Assembly (NCBI RefSeq): GCF_901709675.1
Contig: NC_051090.1
Span: forward strand, 929,342 to 993,341
DNA from: Syngnathus acus
Lineage: Eukaryota; Chordata; Actinopteri; Syngnathiformes; Syngnathidae
Direction of reading: 5' to 3'
Length of the DNA stretch: 64,000 nucleotides
Shown here: positions 24,687 to 36,600 of the stretch, one piece after another
Numbering within the stretch: position 1 is the stretch's first letter
How the letters are laid out: each line of letters opens with the position of its first letter
Notes under the pieces: generated by a model
The model's database searches: none
Told to the model about the DNA's origin: nothing
Seen by the model: the letters and a program-made list of their open reading frames with translations, nothing else
Program-made: the position numbers and the translations under genes

Positions 24687-27600
24687 CTATATATTTTCTC
24701 ATTAAAATACAAAAGCAACTTAAACAACTTCACAGCATGTTACGGTATCCCGTCAATGTTTTGTCCTTATACATTTTTTTAAACTTAGGTAAGGTACTAC
24801 AGTTCTTTAATTCGTCACTGCTGGTGTTCCATAGTTCCACACCTCTAACTGTTATACAATGTAACTAAGTTTGTTCTCACCAAATCTCTTTTAAACATTT
24901 TAAACATCATTTAACATTTAGGACGTGACGCAGAGTTGTGAAGGATACCAGCTGCCCATTATTATTTGATTTCAATGTTTTAATTTGCTAATTGAGTAAT
25001 TGTTTAGAGACATTTAGAAATCATCTAATGTTGGGCTCTCAACAATAGTTATATTTTATTTTTGTATTCATTCATAAAAACTGATATTATATATTTGCCC
25101 AAGAATGTTTTTACTTTGCAAAACAATTCATCAGGTGCTTCTTTGGGTTGGGACGACGAGCAGGTTATTTCTTCGACAAAGCTTTCGGCTTTTCAAAAAC
25201 GTATAAAGACTATTCTTTGTCTATTGTCCCAGATTTGTTTTTTGTTTTTTCCAGTCTGTACTTTTGTGTCAAATTCCATCCTCGCTTTTCCATTGTTCTT
25301 GCTAATGCGTGGTTTGCATCTGCTCTAGTCTTTAGTCATGTTTATGATCTTCGCTTCATCTGGATGTTTCAATGACCAACTCACATGCCTTTTTTTCCTT
25401 TTTAAAAACTTTTATAGTCTAGTTGGAAGGCATGTTTTTAACCAGAGGCAAAAATTTGCTGCATGCCATCACATTGATTTCACGCCACCATTACACAACT
25501 TGGCCTGTACTTTTGGAATGACATCATCGGTCCCACCAAGCCAATGCTTGTCTTCTTTCTGCAGTGTTGGCGGACAATCTCAAATCCAACCCAGGGATCA
25601 AGTGGCAGTACTTCAGCTCCGAGGAGGGCATCTTTACAGTGTTCCCGGCCCACAAGTTCCACTGCAAAGGGAGTTATGAACACCGCAGCAGGTACAACAC
25701 CAACTTTGTATGTATCTTTTGTTGGCCACACTTGTCTTCCTTCCTCTTCCTCACACACTTCCTTCCTTCCTTCCTCCCTCTATTTTGTTTTTGGTATTCC
25801 TCTTGATTCCTTGCCCTGTCACACCCAGTGCTCCTCCTCCCTCCCTCCCTCCCTCCCTCCCTCCCTCCCTCCCTCCCTCACATTGCTGCTTCTGCGCCCG
25901 CCTCCACCGCTGCTCATCATCGCCATCTGCCAAAGCATCTCCTTCTCTTTGCTTTTAGCCATCCAGTGTCACCCAGTGTCTGTATTTGTCTTTTTGCTGC
26001 AACCTGGGGGGGGGGGGTGGCTGGCGTGCTGGCGGCACGCTGGCGGCATGCTCCGCTCCTTGACCAAACATACCCTTGGCAGGAATGTGGCTGGGTACCA
26101 CAGTGGAATTTCACACCTCCACTGTTGTGGTTTTTATTTGAGTGCCACTGAAAGAGCTCTCTTTCAATTGCGTCCTTCACCTTTTTCACACTTGCTTGGG
26201 GTCAAAGGTGCTTTGAGAAATTCTTTTGTTTTTCTTCAGGCTCATAAAGTGGCACATATCCGCAAGTGCGATTGTGTTCCTTTTCTTGCTTTGACTGTGA
26301 ATGAGGCTTTGTTGAGTACATGACTCCACTTCTCCACCCTGTGTTATTGTCCACAGACCACACACACTGAGCTAACCCTTTAGCCTCCCAAATCCCTTGC
26401 ACTCTACCCAGCTGTTATGAGCACATAGCGACACACTGAATGAAAAGCAGAGAAAAAATGATGCAGAAATATATTTGATATCTAGAAATCTATTTTAAGT
26501 TCAACCTACATTGCCTTTTGACTGAATGTGTGTATTTCCCACAGGCCGGTATATGTGTCTGCAGTGCGTCCTCAATCGAAACATATTGTTGTGATGGTGG
26601 ATCACGGCGCATCTGTTACTGAAACTCAACTTCAAATCGCCAGAGACTCTGCACTGGTTATCCTCAATGCAATCGACGAACACGACAAGGTACGAGCCTG
26701 TATGAAATGAGTGTTGTTCTCCTTGGTGTAACGGTGGGTGCCTCTATCATTGCCGTCAAGATCGCCGTTCTGTCAGTGGCCGAGATGGTCCGCTCCTGCT
26801 CTCTGGACCAGTGCTACAAGAGTTTGCTTTCTCCGGCCACCAGCGAGACCAAGAGAAAGATGAGCACCTTCATCTCCAACATCAAGTCCTCTGATGGCAC
26901 CACGCAACACGCCGTGGGTTTCCAGAGGGCTTTCCAGCTTCTCCGCAACACCAGCAGCCTCAGCAAGCCTCAGAGCGCCAGTAAGAGAATAACTCTGCGG
27001 GATTGCAAACAAGCTTCTTATCTGCCATTTGTGCTCAGCCACAGACATGGTTATCATCTACCTGTCTTCTGGGATTACATCTCGAGAGTCATCAGAGCCG
27101 GAGAAGAAAGCCACGCTGAGTGCGGTCAAAGAAGAGAACAGACACTTCAACAACTCTGTCATGATCCTCACGTATGCACTCATGAATGGTGAGTTCACCA
27201 CTTACTAAGTGACCTCTGGAAAACAAAGTATTAGTCCCTTCCACACAAACAAGGGGGCAGATATAAATAATGCATTTTACTATGTTCATTTTCATTTATT
27301 CGTTCGAACTTAAAGCTATTTTGGCACAGTATGCTGGAAAGTAAAGCAGCAGACATTGATTCGACTCAATCACGACCAATGGAATAATTCAAACAACCTC
27401 CCTAAATTTCCCGAATAATTTGTGCATGACACACGTGTCGCAGCAACATGCTACTTTGTGCGTTGAGAGCAGACTGGATGATAGCGAAGTGCTCGGAAAC
27501 CTCAAAGGCCTTTTTGTTTTGTCTCTGTGCGATTCCTTTTCCTATTTTATTGTCCATGCTGCCCTTGTAAGTGCCTCCTCTCTCTGCAACGCACATACGC

Positions 27601-30600
27601 TGCATGCATTAGCAAACAAATCATTTTTGCACCCGGGGAATGTAAATGAGGTCCATCTAAGAGGAGAGCGAGTGGGGCTTCAAAGGACGCATGGCTCATT
27701 GTGCTTGTGTGTGACTGACAGAGGACCTCGCCAATTTAAAGAGGTCTGGGATGAAAAGGAAGCAAACATCTATCATCCTGAATTTTATTAGCGATGCATG
27801 TGCTCGAGCTCACGCGGAGATTCTTCATTCAGGTTTGTGAGCCGTGCTGGCTGAAAAATCCTCACTGTGCTAAATAGCCAAGGCCACAATTGGATCATTT
27901 TCCAACATTAGGTCTGGCTCCTTGAAGATCTTCATTGTTTACTCTGTCAGCAAGAGTTGTGTTCATCTGACATTGCCACCCGTGATGACTTTGCCTTGCA
28001 CGATGAGCCGCAGACGAGCCTCGGCATTAATTAGGGATTTTGGGCTAATCCTGTCACTGACTGGATTGGGGCACACATTCTGCTCTCCGTCGGAGGTGCC
28101 AACTCACTGTTCCAGGTGACAGCCGCGGCAGTGGTGGTTATCCCGTCCGGCTACATTTAATGACCTTCAACCGTACATTTCCACTGTCGGCTCTACGCTT
28201 CCATCCATTTGGCGTTTTGTCTACATGTAGTAATGATCTCGTATTGTTGTTAACGCTGCCTGAATATCTGTCCGCAGAGGGAATCACAGGTCTGAAAGAG
28301 CTGGCCTTCCTGCGAGACCTCGCTGAGCAGAATTCCGTAAAGTACGGCGTGGACCGTTTTCCCGTGGCGTCGTCATCTGGCTCAGCCGCAGTGGCGCCCG
28401 TGATGCCCGTCGTGAAGGGCAGCATGATGGTGCTCAACCAGCTCAGCAACCTGGAGACCACGGTGGGCCGTTTCTATATCAACCTGCCCAACCGCATGAT
28501 CGACCTGGTCCGCTTCAGTCTGCCTTACGCCGACCCCATGGGAGACGGTGCGTACAAAGTGACAAATAAATGATCTACGTATTTTGCTGCACATTTGCTA
28601 ACTGCAAACATGACAGTAGATTTCATTTACATACGTGTTTGTGTTGCGAATGCTCGGGGCTAAACGTAACCACAAGATGAGATGCCACTGATTTGAAACG
28701 TTGTCTTTCTTCAGGCTTTATCATGACCGTGAGTCGGCCGTGTTATTTCGGGAACCTGCTCCTGGGTGTGGTCGGAGTGGACGTCAACCTGGCCTACATT
28801 TTGGAGGATGTCACATATTATCAAGACTCTTTGGCGTCGTACACCTTCCTCATTGACAACAAAGGTCAGTCCAAACAAAATCTGGTCGCACGACATTTGA
28901 ATCAGTTCTTTTTTTCCTGGTGTCATCCCAATAGTCCAGAGGCCATATTTGTATGGTGTGATGTAAGACAAGTCATTTATTTCTGAAGCACCTTGGAGAC
29001 CATGTCCTCATTTTTCCTACAGTTTGGCAGGAAATTCAAATCTCTTTTTTTTTTTTTTTATGTGGGGTGTTGCATAAGCGCATTTTGTTTTTCCCAGGTT
29101 ATACCCTGATGCACCCATCACTAACGCGGCCTTACCTGATGACCGAGCCCCCCCTTCACACAGACATTATCCACTATGAGAACATTCCTGGATTCCATGC
29201 GGTGCGACAGAACATCCTCAAGTGAGAATACTTGCAGTACTTGAGGGGAAAAGGTGAGCGTCCATCTGCTGTTTATTGACGAATGCCACGTACTTCCCGC
29301 AGCCTCCCATTGGGCAGTCAGGTGATTGCTGTTCCAGTCAACTCATCGTTGTCGTGGCACACTAACCGGCTCAGAGACAACAGCAAAGATGCGTACAATG
29401 TCAGCTACGCTTGGAAGCTGGTACGTAGGTGACGCAGGAGAACACGGTCTGCATCGATTGCGTTAACATTCTGAAGAGATTCCAAAATCCAATCTTGTTT
29501 TAGGTCCAGGACACGTCGTTCATCCTGTGCATCGTGTACGTGCAGCCAGAGATTCCAGTCAAACAGCTGAAAAATCTCAACACGGCACCCAGCTCCAAGC
29601 TGCTGTACCATCGTTTGGACTTGTTGGGTCAGCCCAGCTCTTGCCTCCATTTTAAACAGCTTGCGTCCGTCGGTAAGACCCGGCTCAATTCCCCACAACT
29701 CCAAATGTTTTTGTGTGTGTGTGTGTGTGTGTGCCGCTATGGGCTCTGAATAGCTCTCCGTCCGTCCCTCCCTTTCTTTGCCTTTCCTTTCTCAGAATCC
29801 CCCACAGTGATGCTGGCAGCTGGTAGCTTCTCATCTCCCTATGAGCACCTCAGCCAGCCAGAAACAAAGCGCATGGTGGAGCACTACACAGCCTATCTGA
29901 GTGATAACACTCGGCTCATCGCCAACCCAGGCCTCAAGGTAAATAAGAAGGGGAAAAAAACACTGTAATCCAAATATTTGTATTCATCACGAATAGCGCG
30001 ACACTCAATTAGTGTGTGGCTGCAGAAGAGCGAGGAGAGATTTACCTAGAGTGATTCTAATGTCATGAAGCTCTACATCTTTTAAGTTGGGGACAAAAGC
30101 CCCATGCCGTTTTGGCAGTCTGTTTGCATTCCTGGTGTGGGGGTGATGTGATGGAGTAAGGGCTTTCAACTGTCTTCAAGGAAAAACCTCCGGCCAGTGG
30201 GCCAGGTCCAGTCGCTGCAGTGACTATTTTGGGACTAATTTCTGAATGTACTCGTCATTATTTGCACAAAAAACAACTTGAACAATTTGGAATAGTTATT
30301 CAAAGCTTATTAAGTCACAACTTATCCGACCGACCTTTTTTTTGTGGCAAATCTCAAAAATGAAATGTTTGTCTTCAGCTGTTGCCCTTCTTGTCTCCAT
30401 CCTACTGCAGTCCTCTGTCAGGAACGAGGTTATGGCGACCAGTCACGTCACGGATGAGTGGATGACACTAATGGAAATGAGTAGCCTCAACTGCTACATT
30501 GTGCGCCGTTACATAGCAACGCCCAGTGGGGTGCTCCGGATTTACCCTGGATCATTGATGGACAAAGCCTTTGACCCCACCCGCAGACAATGGTGAGGCT

Positions 30601-33600
30601 TACTTTGAATGGAGCCAAGGGGCAAGTTTCTATTGGGGGGGGCTGAATGTGTGCAATCATTTGCAGTCATTCTTGTGTCAAGATGTTTTTAACTCATTTT
30701 AATGAATGCCGCTCTACCATCTACTGTAGAAAAATACTGCCATGTGGACTCATATCGTTTCTTTAATGTTTGATCCTAATTTGCCAAATATGCAACCTGT
30801 TCCTTTTGCTGTTTTGTGTACCAGGTATCAGCACGCTGTGGCTAACCCAGGCCTCATCACCTTTACCGGGCCTTACTTGGATGTGGGCGGCGCAGGCTAT
30901 GTTGTTACCATCAGCCACACCATCCATGCATCCAGGTAAGAAGATGGAGGGAGGGAGGGAGGGAGGGATGGATGGATGGCCCACTTTGAAAAAGAATTTC
31001 ACTCATCTCGCCTGATTGAGTCAACTCCAAAATGTAGTCCTAAATGTTGAGTTTCCAGAATGCAAATGTGATGGGGTTTATTGAGGGCAAATGAAGATGT
31101 TTTTGTGCCCCTGGTTTTCCTTCTCTAGCTCGCAGATGGCCCCAGGCTATGCAGTTGCAGTGATGGGGATAGACTTTACCCTTCGCTACTTCTATAAAGT
31201 TCTGCTGGACCTGCTTCCCATTTGCAACCAGGACAAGGGAAACAAGATCAGGTGGGTAGGCAGTCAGTCACCTGGGTGTCTCTGGTTCTGTTCTTTTTTT
31301 TTTTTTTTCTTCTTCCTGAGTTTCTTCTGTTTTGTGCATGAGTGAATTTACAAGAGAAGAGATAAGCTGATTATCTCTTTGGAGATGAGCCTTTCTGTAT
31401 CATCTGCCCCACATACTTTCTTTGGGGTTTCTGCCTTTATTTATTTTGACTTTATCTGATGCTTTCACTCCCTCCTCCCTTTCTGTCTCCCAGCTGCATA
31501 TCTTTTCCCGACGTCCTTTGTGTTGTCGTTCAGAGGGCCATATAAAACCGGATTAACGGAGAGAGGCTCTGGTGTAGAGGATCCGGCACAATGAGTCCAA
31601 TTAGTTGCTGGGTCCTGTGAGAGGAGGAGGGATAAAACAACCTAGCATGTATTCTTTTGACTGCATATGACCGTAATCACATAAGTGGAAGCTTCAATTG
31701 CCTAATACCGTAGCTTGTACATATATTTAAGCCTTTAAGAAATGTTACTACTGTGCAGTTATTTTTTTTCTTCATATGTTTCTTTCTAAATGTTTAGAAT
31801 CCCACAGCATAATAATAATAAGCAATGATTAATTGTATGTGAAAAAAAGTCATGACATGATCTATCTATCGATCTCTATAAAATATGTGTGTGTCTTGTA
31901 GGTGCTTTATAATGGAGGACAGAGGTTACTTGGTGGCCCATCCTACTCTCATTGACCCAAAAGGTCATGCCCCTGCAGAGCAACAGCACATCACACACAA
32001 GGTAAAAAAAAACATCCATCGTTTGTACTGTTTGTCTTCACTAGAACACAAATTGAAACTCTCTCTTTGTGGCGTACAGGCTCACTAATCTGGTTTGCTT
32101 TTTTACGTCAGGAGCCACTGGTTGCCAATGATATACTGAACCACCCCAACTTTGTCAAGAAAAACCTGTGCAACAGCTTCAGTGATCGCACCGTGCAGCG
32201 CTTCTACAAGTTCAACACGAGCATCATGGTAAGGACGCCTTTGTAAGGCCATGTGATGCTGCCATCGTGTAGTCATCGAAGGTAGTGCAACTGTGACTTG
32301 AGCTTCCATGAATTGGTCCAGTGTTTGTATTTGCTGTGGATGCTGTTAACGCTTTTCATATTGATATGGAGCCCTCCTGTCATCCTCAGGGCGACTTAAC
32401 CAACCTGGTCCACGGCAGCCATTGCTCCAAGTATCGTTTGACCCGGATACCTGGCACCAACGCCTTTGCCGGTATCGTCAATGAGACGTGTGACTCTCTG
32501 GCCTTCTGCGCTTGCAGCACAGTGGACCGCCTTTGTCTCAACTGCCACAGGTATGCCACAGGTACCCTGGTGACCTCATACCCAAGTTTCAAGTGCACAC
32601 ATGCTTGTGTTGATGCCATTGCAGAAAGCCTTTCCCCTCCCCTCACAAAAGTATTTTCATTTGACATTTTAGAATGGAGCAGAATGAGTGCGAGTGCCCA
32701 TGCGAGTGCCCTCTTGAGGTGAATGAGTGTACTGGCAACCTCACCAATGCTGAAAACAGGTCAGTAGCGCTGATCCACACATTTCACTTGATCTTCAACC
32801 TCTGCAACTTTATTGGAGTTACAAAATGTACTTGCTTTTGTCCATTCATTATTGACATTTATACCTGCAAGTACACAGCTGTTTCGATAATGCAGAAGTA
32901 ATAATTAAAAAAAAAACATTTCATACTGCTTGACATTTCAGGACTGTTTTGGAGAAAATTGTATTTGGCGTGTGATGAGGCAGAGGAAATATTCGACTTG
33001 TAGATTTGAAATAGCACATGACTATAGTTATTATTCTCGTGTCAAATCGTGATTTTAAGATTGTTTGATTTGCCTCCTGCTGTTGCCTGCATTTGCTTTG
33101 TGGACGCATGTGCTCGTTTAAATGTCAAGAGTTTTCGGGGTGTTTCTTAATTGACTGTTCTGACTTCTTCTGTCTTTGCTTCTGTAGCTGTCTCCTTTCT
33201 TTCTGCCCAACTGTCCATCCATCATTCAGTGTCTGTCACGTCTTTGCTTTCACCCAGCACCTTTCATCAGGCAGTGTCACGTCCGCCCTCGCTTTCAGCA
33301 AGATGTGCAATTAAATCTTTTTTTTGTCTTCAGATACGTACTTCCCCCCTCCTCCTCGTCCTTTTGTTAGTCAAGTAACAGTTGCTGTCATTTTTGGGAG
33401 CCCTTTTGCACAAATTGACACAAAAAAGACAACAATTGGAGCAACATATTTCATGCTGAATGTATTTTGTGTCTTGCATTTGACAGAAATCCTAGCTGCG
33501 AGGTGCATCAGGAACCAATCACTTTGAATGTGATCGATCCCAGTCTACAGGAGACGCTGCCTCAATGTGTCAACACTCGCTGCAGCCAGAGATACAGCAG

Positions 33601-36600
33601 CAGGTGAACACACACACAAAATAAAATAAAAAAGTGCCACGCCGTTAGGGGGCGCTATAATACTTCTTTGGTACATGTATTTGGCCAATCGGAAGCATAT
33701 AGATATAGTATCATGTGGAAACAGCAAAAGAAGAAATTGTGAAGATCATTTTGGGGATCCAACCCAAACTGGAGTTTTTCTTGTTGATTGCCAACAATGC
33801 CATATGAATAATAAGAATGACGTGTTCGGTTTCAGCGACTGCTTTGGTGTTTTGGACTGTGAATGGTGCATGGTGGACAGCGATGGCAAGACCCATCTGG
33901 ACAAGCCGTACTGCGCCCTGCAGAAGGAGTGCTTCGGGGGCATTGTCGGTGCAAAGAGTCCATATGTGGACACCATGGGCCTCCTTGGTGAGTCAGTCAT
34001 AATTTGGGATTTTCACAACTCTCCAGGCAGTAACAATGAACAACACTCTAAATTTGACGGTGCTGCAGAAATGTGTTTGTAGAGCACAGATATGCAATAA
34101 ACGGCTCTTGCTCTTGTTTTTTTCCTTTCCTTGGAGGTAAATTGGCCATTCGCCTAGACCTAGCTGATGTTTTTTAGTCAGCTAAAAGCGATGCAAGTGC
34201 AAAGTGGACTTGCAGCTCCACAATCTTGGTTCTGTGTTCTTCTGGCTTGTTGCCACATCTCAAAGGCTTTCTAACTAACTTCTGACCGGCACCATGTACG
34301 TATGTGCTTCAGATGAGGAGGTGGCATCTTTGAACATGATCAAGAGTGCCCCTGTGGGTCCGGTTGCCGGGGGTATCATGGGATGCATCATGGTGCTGGT
34401 ATTGGCTGTGTATGCGTACAGACATCAGATCCACAGGCGCTCGCACCAGCACATGTCGCCACTGGCAGCACAAGGTACTTTGTGGAGGGGGGGGGGGGGG
34501 TATTGAACTCTAAGGACTTACAAATAAATGATCCAAGTTGCAGTGTTCTAATTGGCCTTTATGCACATGGTTAGCTTCTAAAGCAAATACTGCCTTGCCA
34601 GAGAAAGTTTGATGCTCAATTTTGTCTTGTCTTGTGTGTACATACATTTGCTGAGCAATTGTTTTCAGATCTGTCTGTTTTAGCCATTGTTGCATTTGTG
34701 GTATTGCTGGAGCGAGTGTGTCTCTAACACTAATTGGTTGTCAGTGTTTTTGAAAGATGCCTGGCTTTTATGCAGTGTGACGCGTCGTCACACAGTTTCA
34801 CACTGAATCTATTTGACATTCTAATTCCATTTTCTGATGCACCCCGTTGTACCAGAAATGTCGGTGAGAATGTCCAACCTGGATAATGACAGAGATGACA
34901 GGGATGACGACAGCCACGAGGATCGAGGCATCAGTAAGTTATGTTTGCGCTGTCACTTCACTTGACGGTGAGGATTTATCATACCTGATGGCTTGGCGGG
35001 CCTTCCAACCAAACTAACTGCACAAAAGCCATTTTGCTCAATGTGCGTGTGTGTGTGTGTGTGTGTCTCCTCTAAATTCTGTGTGTGCTCTTCTTACTTT
35101 TAGTAAGTAATACTCGATTTATTGCTGCGGTGATCGAGAGGCACACCCACACTCCGGAAAGACGCCGGAGGTACTGGGGACGATCTGGTACAGAAAGTGA
35201 CCATGGTATGATACCTCATTTCATCGTTCGTTGACACGAAAACACAATGACACATCTTTTCGTCACACGCCTCTCAGTCAACTATGCAGTTTTTGTGTGC
35301 TATATATTTTTTAAGTTTGAGTTTTAGCTGTCATACTTGTGTTGACTGACTTCAGCACCAATGGGTGGACAGCGACACTCCGAAATGCCAATGGAAAAGG
35401 CAGTGACCCTAATAATGAAGTACTGTTACTGGTGTCCATCACCTAATATGCAATAGGGCAGAAACGTGCGTCATCCATCTTGATCATTTATCTCGTTTGA
35501 CTCGAGTGGAAATCAGCATCCCGCACTGAAGATACAGACTTTTGGGGGACATATTTGATCCGGGAGCTTATTAAAGTGCAAACGTGAAGGTACTTTATGT
35601 TTGCACTGTTCTTTTCATGGCAGTATTTTATTTTTAATCACGTCCTATTGCGAGTGCTTCTGGCATTTACTGGGTGTGGGCGGATGGACAGTTCCTTTCA
35701 CGTGGGCTCTTCACGCACGCCCACGTAAGGCATGGCTACAGAGCCATCTCTGCTCGTTGTTGCGTAACGGATGATGACGGAACAAACGCTGAAGATGAGT
35801 GTGTTCTCTGAATATGTAACACAAAATGCAATCACAATGCATGGCTTGCATTTAGATACGTAGCAAGTTGTTGATACGTTCTCACTCTTCACACTGCTCC
35901 ACATGGGAATCAATGGTAGAGTAGGCGATGATCGTTCAGCGGCTCACTCAAGGACGCTTCCTCTCACCGCTTTCCCCAAGATGCGAAAATGACGAAAGAT
36001 GAGACATCTGAGTGCAACACAAAGGCGACAAGGAAGATGATTCTGAAAGAATAGAGTGAGAGAAAGTGTGGGTGTTGTTAGTCCATCAGGGATAAGAAGC
36101 AAATACAGGACCAAGTTGACACTTTCAAGTGGCTACTTCTCTGCACTGACTCAAAGGTGTCCTCCTACACCAAGCTACTCTTAACTATTGCCTTGGAGTC
36201 ATCTGCTGGGAATAACGCTAAAGGATCAAATGATGTTTTATTTCTAGTGCTGTCAAGCGATTAAAATATTTAATACATTTTTGTGTATCGTTAACTCGGT
36301 TATAAAAAAAAAATCTCAATTTTTTTTCTTTTCCCCGGATCCATGATCTCAGCAATTTTAGCGATATTGCAGGCGGGGGATCGCTGTAGTATTCATTCGA
36401 TTCTTCACGTGCAGGCTACAGCACCATGAGCCCTCAAGAGGACAGCGAGAATCCGCCCGGTAACAACGACCCGCTTTCGGCGGGCGTGGATGTCGGAAAC
36501 CACGACGACGACCTGGACCTGGACACCCCACCTCAGACGGCGGCCTTACTCAGCCACAAATTCTACCCCTACCGACACACGCACACACACCATCACCCAC

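Larger units (their letters stand above)
23876..25564 (+). other. cachd1: CACHD1 intron 4 (1.7 kb)
   Basis: Apart from an antisense LINE 3' end (about 24335-24900) and an AT microsatellite inside it, I see no functional feature. Confidence 0.7.

Noticed and set aside
25544-26323. 259-codon open frame from CACHD1 exon 5 into intron 5
   Set aside because: Out of phase with exon 5 and composed largely of pyrimidine-repeat sequence.
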